A stretch of 26,947 nt of DNA from CANHCC01 sp040381555. Lineage in GTDB: Bacteria; Bacteroidota; Bacteroidia; J057; RFSG01. The position numbers and the translations under genes were made by a program. The stretch lies in assembly GCA_040381555.1 (NCBI GenBank), contig JBEIHC010000030.1, positions 1-26,947 on the forward strand, in the 5' to 3' direction. Below the pieces are notes generated by a model. That model saw only the letters and a program-made list of their open reading frames with translations. It was not told where the DNA came from and did not search any database. This document shows positions 21,837-26,947 of this stretch, one piece after another; position 1 is the stretch's first letter, and the number at the start of each line of letters is the position of its first letter.

Positions 21837-23744
21837 ATGGCGTATAAAAATTTACAAGAATTTATAGCAGCTCTTGAGGCTGCCGGTGAACTGGTTCGTA
21901 TCAAAGAATTCGTTGATCCTGAATTAGAAATCACAGAAATTACCGATAGGATTTCCAAGCAAGATGGACCCGCTTTGTTGTTTGAAAATACCGGTACACC
22001 CTTTCCTTTGCTCATCAACTCTATGGGCTCTTACAAAAGGATGTGTATGGCATTGGGAGTAGCAGACATGGATGATATCAGCCGGGACATTGAATCCCTC
22101 TTTAAAGAAATGACTTCTCCTAAGGAAAGCATTATGGACAAACTCAAGATGCTGCCTCGTTTAGGAAAGATAGCCTCTTGGATGCCTAAAGTTGTTTCAG
22201 GAAAAGGGGAATGCCAGCAGGTAGTGCACATGCAACCCGATATGAGTATGATACCGGTCATGAAATGTTGGCCTGAAGACGGAGGGCCATTTGTTACTCT
22301 CCCTGTTATTCACACTAAAGATCCCATTACCGGTATTCGGAATGTAGGCATGTATCGGATGCAAGTATTCGATAAAACCCTTACAGCCTTGCATTGGCAT
22401 AGACATAAAGTTTCTGCCCGGCATTTTGAAGAGTATAAAAAATTGGGGCAAAAAATGCCGGTTGCTGTGGCTTTAGGGGGAGATCCGGTCTATACCTACG
22501 CCGCAACCGCTCCCCTACCCGATGGAATTGATGAGTACATGCTCGCAGGTTTTATTCGTAAGAAAAAAGTGGAACTCGTACAATGTCTTACTCAAGATGT
22601 GCAGGTACCTGCAGATGCCGATATCATCATCGAAGGATATGTAGATCCCTCTGAAGACTTCATCTGGGAAGGACCTTTCGGAGACCATACCGGATATTAT
22701 TCTCTACCCGATTGGTATCCAAGATTTCACATCACCTGCATTACCCATCGTAAAAATGCGGTGTACCCAAGCACCATCGTGGGTATTCCTCCGCAAGAAG
22801 ATGCCTGGATTGGAAAGGCTACTGAAAGAATATTTCTGGCACCCATCAAAATGACTATGGTACCCGAAATTATGGACATGGAACTTCCGATTGAGGGGGT
22901 ATTTCATAACCTCGCCATCATTCAAATTGACAAAACCTATCCAGGGCAGGCTCTCAAAGTAATGAACTCCTTATGGGGTGCCGGTCAAATGATGTTCACC
23001 AAAATGATGGTCGTTGTAGATCAACATGTGAACATTCGAGATCAAGTAGCCTTGGCACAATATGTCAGTGCCAATTTTGACCCAGAGCAAGATTTAATTG
23101 TGGGTCAGGGGCCCACAGATGTATTAGATCATTCTTGTTCTAAAATGGCTTTTGGTGGAAAACTCGGAGTAGATGCAACTCGCAAGTTTCCAGAAGAATT
23201 GAGGCTTGTGCCAAGCCAGACATCTAAGATCCAAGATTTGGAAACTATAGCAAAAGCATCCTTCCCTGAAATACATTCTGTCAATGATTCTCTCCTTAAA
23301 CTGGGAATTCACTTGGCTTTTATAAGCCTCAAAAAAACTAAAAAAGGTCAGGTAAAAGAAGTAGCCAAATCGCTCTGTCAACTTCCTGAATTTGCCTCTG
23401 TGAAAGTCTTAATTTTCTTGGACGACTTGATTGACATCAGCAGAGTTGGGGATGCTCTCTGGAGATTTTCCAACAATACCGATGTGAAGCGGGATCATCT
23501 GGTGATTTCCAGTGAGGACTGTGGGGCAGAATTTGGAAAACTCATTCTGGATGGCACACGCAAAACCAAGGAGCTGGATGGGTTTCAAAGAGATTGGCCG
23601 AATATTCTTATTTCGGATGATAAGACCATTGCCCATATTGATGCAATTTGGACAAATCTGGGCTTGGGCGAATTCATTGCCTCACCTTCCTTGCGTTATA
23701 AACTCCAATATGATGGAGGAGGAGCTTCCGTTCCAGCCCAATGA
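21837..23744 (+). CDS. UbiD family decarboxylase
   Basis: A 635-residue UbiD-type enzyme that uses prenylated FMN and a divalent metal to remove CO2 from an aromatic or polyprenyl-aromatic acid. In Bacteroidota the long form is usually annotated as a menaquinone-biosynthesis decarboxylase, and that is my best guess. The catalytic triad equivalents are R174 (RNVGMYRMQVFD), E278 and D283 (FIWEGPFGDHTGYYS), close to the numbering known for Fdc1. It is longer than E. coli UbiD (~490) at the C-terminus. The partner prenyltransferase UbiX is not in view. Its stop overlaps the following membrane-protein ATG by four bases. Confidence 0.92.
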   Translation: MAYKNLQEFIAALEAAGELVRIKEFVDPELEITEITDRISKQDGPALLFENTGTPFPLLINSMGSYKRMCMALGVADMDDISRDIESLFKEMTSPKESIMDKLKMLPRLGKIASWMPKVVSGKGECQQVVHMQPDMSMIPVMKCWPEDGGPFVTLPVIHTKDPITGIRNVGMYRMQVFDKTLTALHWHRHKVSARHFEEYKKLGQKMPVAVALGGDPVYTYAATAPLPDGIDEYMLAGFIRKKKVELVQCLTQDVQVPADADIIIEGYVDPSEDFIWEGPFGDHTGYYSLPDWYPRFHITCITHRKNAVYPSTIVGIPPQEDAWIGKATERIFLAPIKMTMVPEIMDMELPIEGVFHNLAIIQIDKTYPGQALKVMNSLWGAGQMMFTKMMVVVDQHVNIRDQVALAQYVSANFDPEQDLIVGQGPTDVLDHSCSKMAFGGKLGVDATRKFPEELRLVPSQTSKIQDLETIAKASFPEIHSVNDSLLKLGIHLAFISLKKTKKGQVKEVAKSLCQLPEFASVKVLIFLDDLIDISRVGDALWRFSNNTDVKRDHLVISSEDCGAEFGKLILDGTRKTKELDGFQRDWPNILISDDKTIAHIDAIWTNLGLGEFIASPSLRYKLQYDGGGASVPAQ

Positions 23745-24025
23745 AATCACTAGACTTATTTCAGAAAACAGGAATCTTCCTGTTGGGAATTAGCCTATTG
23801 CTGCTTCCACTGCAATTTATCGGAATCTTAATTTTCCTGCATCGCAGCATTGGACAATTGGCCGGATGGATTCCCTTGGGGGTATTTCTACTCTGTATGG
23901 GAATGATTTTCTATGGCATACTCAATGCCTTGAAATATCGATGGTTTCTAATGATTCAACTGATCAATTGCCTGCTTGCCTGGGGAAATGTGTATCTGGC
24001 TATGCAGGATGGGATATTGTTGTGA
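23741..24025 (+). CDS. Small membrane protein coupled to ubiD
   Basis: A 94-residue, very hydrophobic protein with about three membrane helices: TGIFLLGISLLLLPLQFIGILIF (residues ~10-32), IPLGVFLLCMGMIFYGIL (~44-61) and MIQLINCLLAWGNVYLAM (~71-88). I recognise no family. Its ATG lies inside the ubiD stop region (ATGA overlap), so its translation should depend on that of ubiD. With the miniprotein before it, ubiD is bracketed by two small membrane proteins, which suggests the decarboxylase acts at the membrane on a lipid-linked substrate. That last step is inference. Confidence 0.75.
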   Translation: MKSLDLFQKTGIFLLGISLLLLPLQFIGILIFLHRSIGQLAGWIPLGVFLLCMGMIFYGILNALKYRWFLMIQLINCLLAWGNVYLAMQDGILL

Positions 24026-24444
24026 GGGTTCTTTTATTCAATTTTTCATTTGGTATAAGGGTTTATTAAAAAGGTAGATGAAGTTTCTTCGTTTATCTTG
24101 AATAATGTACTTGGCATCTGCGCAGCCTTTACTAGAGAAAGGGGGTAATCTTGGCCATCTTCCTATTAAAGAGTTAATCTCCAAAGAGAGCAGGAATTCT
24201 TTAGGAAAACTTTCATTAGAATAATTCTATCCAATTAATTGTATCAAGCTTGAGAAAAAACGCGCAAAGTTGACAGGATGAAAAAGAAAATTGACCTCGA
24301 AAAACCTCCCCAAAAAACTTCAGAGTTTAAATGAGAAAAAAACCTAAATCGGGTTATGAGGGGTTATTACTCCCCCCCAAAAAACAAATCCAACAAACCC
24401 GCTATTCACGAAACCCTCCTTTCTCACAAACCGCTCCACCCTAC
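24026..24444. other. Intergenic gap without a recognisable gene
   Basis: The 443 bases between the small membrane protein and the end of the glycosyltransferase hold no convincing gene. There is a 39-codon frame (ATG 24105 to TAA 24224, starting MYLASAQPLLEKGGN) with no promoter motif or family resemblance. GGGGTTATTACTCCCC (24360-24375) can fold and could end the minus-strand glycosyltransferase transcript, but without a clean T-run. Pyrimidine-rich sequence follows before the heptamer repeats. Confidence 0.5.
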
Positions 24445-24472
24445 CCACTAACCATTAACCACTAATAACTAA
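24445..24472. repeat. Heptamer array running into the glycosyltransferase stop
   Basis: CCACTAA, CCATTAA, CCACTAA and TAACTAA follow each other with period seven. The last unit covers the stop codon of the gene ending at 24469. It resembles the ATGAGTT heptamers at 2214-2240 in period, not in sequence. Confidence 0.7.
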
Positions 24473-25215
24473 CCTCTTTTTTTTCGCTCCCAAACCTTCG
24501 TATATTTCACCACAGGATAAAAAGCAGAATATAAAGACCAAATCCAACCAGGATAGCCATTTAGTACATTTCCATGAATGAGTAAGCGATACAAAAAATT
24601 AAAAGGTAAACTGATTAGATTGAGCCAGGGATTACGGGATTTTCCTCTTTGAAATAGAACTTCAGAAGCACGGTCGGTGTACTCATTAAATTTATCGAAA
24701 TAGAGGGTGGTGTTGGGATAACTGTAATGCAAGAGGACTGATTTGAGTCTCCGAGATTCCCCTTTGAGTTCAACTTTTTCATGCACCATCGCTTCGTTAA
24801 AATTCCCATACTTTCGGTTAAACAAACGAAGGTGATATTCCTTACTTTCTCTCCCGTACCGAAAAGGCTTATTGAGAAATACCAATTGACGCGAGAGGAA
24901 ATATCCCTGAATAGTCGGAGAAGGCATGATTTGTTGGATCTCAACTTGTAATTCAGGGCTGAGTACCTCATCCGCATCCAGACACAAGACCCAGTCATTC
25001 TTGGCTTGAGCTACTGCGAATCTTTTTTGAGGCCCAAAACCCTGAAAATCACAAACAATAAACTTGGCGCCAAATGATTTTGCAATAGTAGGAGTAGTAT
25101 CGGTACTCCCTGAATCCACAATCACAATTTCATCGCACCAAGTCAATGCACGAAGGGTGGCTTCCAGATTGGCAGCTTCATTTCGAGTGATTAAAACAGC
25201 ACTGATTGGTCCCAT
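24469..25215 (-). CDS. Family 2 glycosyltransferase (WaaE/KdtX-like)
   Basis: A 248-residue GT-A fold enzyme. The N-terminal MGPISAVLITRNEAANLEATL and WCDEIVIVDSGSTDTTPTIA are the nucleotide-sugar-binding start of GT2; the DxD is D80-A-D82 in VLCLDADEVLSPEL. The middle FNEAMVHEKVELKG and LLHYSYPNTTLYFDKFNEYTDRAS fit the LPS-core beta-1,4-glucosyltransferase branch (WaaE/KdtX). A hydrophobic C-terminal region may touch the membrane. I take the ATG at 25215: the frame stays open to 25392 but the extra 59 residues do not look like GT2. A TACTTTG (25238-25232) just upstream supports it. It probably builds surface glycans. Confidence 0.87.
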   Translation of the reverse strand: MGPISAVLITRNEAANLEATLRALTWCDEIVIVDSGSTDTTPTIAKSFGAKFIVCDFQGFGPQKRFAVAQAKNDWVLCLDADEVLSPELQVEIQQIMPSPTIQGYFLSRQLVFLNKPFRYGRESKEYHLRLFNRKYGNFNEAMVHEKVELKGESRRLKSVLLHYSYPNTTLYFDKFNEYTDRASEVLFQRGKSRNPWLNLISLPFNFLYRLLIHGNVLNGYPGWIWSLYSAFYPVVKYTKVWERKKRG

Positions 25216-25408
25216 AATTCCTGTGGAAATGCAAAGTACGGCAAAAATCCCCTCTTTTGCCTCGGTTAAGGGGTACCCTAAATGCTTTCTGGGTAAAATC
25301 TCCCATTTGCTCTGCAATTGAGCCTTAGACTTGGGAGGATGGCAAAATACTTTTGTAAATACTGCCCATTGAACCCATAAATTGTCCTCCACCTTTCGGT
25401 TTTTGTAG

Positions 25409-25416
25409 TAAATTTG
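25409..25416 (+). promoter_or_regulatory. Candidate -7 element for lpd
   Basis: TAAATTTG fits TAnnTTTG and lies 35 nt upstream of the lpd ATG at 25452. A TTG at 25382-25384 is 24 nt upstream of it, at the edge of the allowed spacing. Confidence 0.5.
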
Positions 25417-25451
25417 CCCACTCCAAATTAGTATTAAGAAAATCAGTTTTT

Positions 25452-26850
25452 ATGGCGAATTCGTTTGATGTAATCGTAATAGGCAGTGGTCCTGGTGGGT
25501 ATGTAGCTGCAATCCGGGCTTCCCAGTTGGGAAAAAAAGTAGCAATCGTAGAAAGAGAATCTTTGGGAGGTATTTGCCTCAATTGGGGCTGTATTCCTAC
25601 AAAAGCCTTGTTAAAGAGTGCTCAGGTGTATGAATACATGCAGCATGCGAAAGATTATGGATTAACAGTGGAAAAATTTGGAGCCGATTTTCCAGCTGTT
25701 GTAAAAAGAAGTCGGGATGTGGCAGAGGGAATGAGCAAAGGAGTTCAATTCCTGATGAAAAAGAATAAAATTGAAACCATTCTGGGAAATGCCCGACTGA
25801 CCAAAGATAAAAAAATAGAGGTAACCCTCAATGAAGGAGGCAAAAAAGAAATCTATACAGCTCCACATATTATTTTGGCCACAGGTGCCCGCTCTCGTAG
25901 CTTGGACCACATGAAAAATTGATGGCAAAAAAATCATCGGATATCGTGATGCCATGGTTCTGCCTTCTATGCCTAAAAGCATGATTGTGGTAGGTTCTGG
26001 AGCTATTGGTTCTGAGTTTGCCTATTTCTATGCTGCCATGGGGGTAAAAGTTACCCTGATTGAATATATGCCCAACTTGGTGCCAGTGGAGGATGAGGAA
26101 GTATCCAAACAATTGGAAAGAAGCTTCAAGAAAATGGGAATGGAAATTCTTACTAATGCGGAAGTAACCAAAACAGATACCTCTGGAGCGGGAGTAAAAG
26201 CGACAGTTAAAACAGCTAAAGGAGAAGTACAGTTGGAAGCGGATGTGCTGCTTTCCGCTGTTGGAATAGTTGCCAATATTGAAAATCTTGGATTAGAAGA
26301 GGCGGGAATTAAAGTAGAAAAAGGCAAAGTGGTCACGGATGATTTTTATCAAACCAATATTGCCGGCATTTTTGCCATTGGGGACATGACGAAAGGACAA
26401 GCTCTAGCGCATGTGGCATCTGCAGAAGGGATCATTTGCGTAGAGAAAATATGTGGGCATCATCCTGAGCCAATGGATTACAACAATATTCCGGGCTGTA
26501 CCTATACCTCTCCAGAAATTGCTTCTGTAGGTTATACCGAAAAAGCGGCTAAGGCAGCAGGGTATGAAGTGCGGGTGGGAAAATTCCCTTACTCGGCCTC
26601 TGGAAAAGCTTCTGCTGCCGGTCAAAAAGATGGTTTTGTGAAGCTCATTTTTGATAAGAAATACGGAGAATTATTGGGCGCTCACTTGATTGGGGCAAAT
26701 GTAACGGAAATGATTGCAGAACTCGTTTTGGCCCGTAAATTAGAAACAACCGGACACGAAATCATCAAAGCCGTTCATCCCCACCCTACCATGTCGGAAG
26801 CAATTATGGAAGCCGCTGCAGCAGCCTATGATGAGGTAATTCACTTGTAA
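25452..26850 (+). pseudogene. lpdA: Dihydrolipoamide dehydrogenase, frameshifted
   Basis: The FAD-dependent E3 subunit of 2-oxoacid dehydrogenase complexes and of the glycine cleavage system. The FAD motif GSGPGGYVA (11-19), the redox pair C42/C47 (GGICLNWGCIPTKA), the NAD-binding GSGAIGSEF, the second FAD motif GIFAIGDMT and the C-terminal HPHPTMSEAIMEA are all present, but the first 156 residues (to a TGA at 25920-25922) and the rest are in different frames. Removing one A from the A5 run at 25914-25918 restores ...HMKIDGKKIIGYRDAM and a protein of 465 residues, the normal size. Everything else is intact, so a sequencing error or very recent mutation is likelier than old decay. Confidence 0.9.
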
Positions 26851-26947
26851 CAATAAATATTTTAGTTTTTTAAGTGATAAAATAGGCCAAAAATCTAGGC
26901 CAAAGAGTAAAAAAAGCTCTTAAGTAAAAATAAAAGCAAAGGGTACA

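Noticed and set aside
23207..23225. GGCTTGTGCCAAGCC, resembling a unit of the 16-17-bp repeat
   Set aside because: It lies in the middle of the UbiD coding sequence, encodes LVPSQ in good context, is a single copy and is likely a chance hairpin.
25216..25392. N-terminal extension of the glycosyltransferase
   Set aside because: The extra 59 residues show no GT2 or signal features and run up against the lpd promoter region; an ATG with an upstream promoter-like element exists at 25215.

Overview
The window is AT-rich bacterial chromosome and almost certainly from the phylum Bacteroidota. The evidence is the gene set (DUF4199, a DUF3276/PUR-like protein, an OstA/LptD-like protein next to an amidase and an MCE protein, a roughly 630-residue UbiD) and repeated -7 promoter elements of the form TAnnTTTG upstream of genes, usually without strong Shine-Dalgarno sequences. 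I cannot fix the family or genus from sequence alone. No rRNA, tRNA, CRISPR array or intact mobile element is visible.

Layout. 1-951 is a gene-poor, repeat-rich stretch: about 2.3 copies of a ~149-bp tandem repeat carrying a palindrome, nested inverted repeats, a shred of transposase, and a reading frame with a Tat-like start broken by a stop. 952-4277 (minus) holds hutI, an MCE/MlaD-type lipid-transport protein and a cell-wall amidase, with a MITE-like inverted-repeat block between the first two. 4358-7012 (plus) is the divergent LptD-like outer-membrane protein. 7155-10529 (plus) is a tyrosine-catabolism block: homogentisate dioxygenase, 4-hydroxyphenylpyruvate dioxygenase, then a separately promoted Fe(II)/2-oxoglutarate oxygenase. 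A DUF4199 membrane protein follows.

11352-16328 (minus) is a tightly packed seven-gene run that reads, in transcription order, Cas6-like endoribonuclease, rhodanese, MltG, hotdog thioesterase, YihY/BrkB membrane protein, SDR oxidoreductase and an acidic protein of unknown function. Neighbours overlap or lie 6 nt apart, so it is probably one operon. A Cas6 family protein at its head, with no array and no other cas gene in view, is the most unexpected element of the window. 16524-19896 (minus) holds ychF, a YmdB-type phosphoesterase coupled to an agmatinase, and the DUF3276 protein. 20064-21412 (plus) holds an Nfu iron-sulfur protein and an SDR-like protein that has lost its catalytic residues. 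21395-24025 holds a small acidic ORF (minus), then a 45-residue membrane miniprotein, UbiD and a 94-residue membrane protein (plus). 24469-25215 (minus) is a family-2 glycosyltransferase, and 25452-26850 (plus) is a dihydrolipoamide dehydrogenase broken by a one-base insertion in an A-run.

Three kinds of short repeat are scattered between genes: a 16-17-bp unit near CAGYTTRGKGYAARCY in runs of two or three at 3' ends of genes, heptamer arrays, and the large palindromic repeat at the left edge. One 16-17-bp array has run into the end of the YmdB gene and supplies its last codons and stop.
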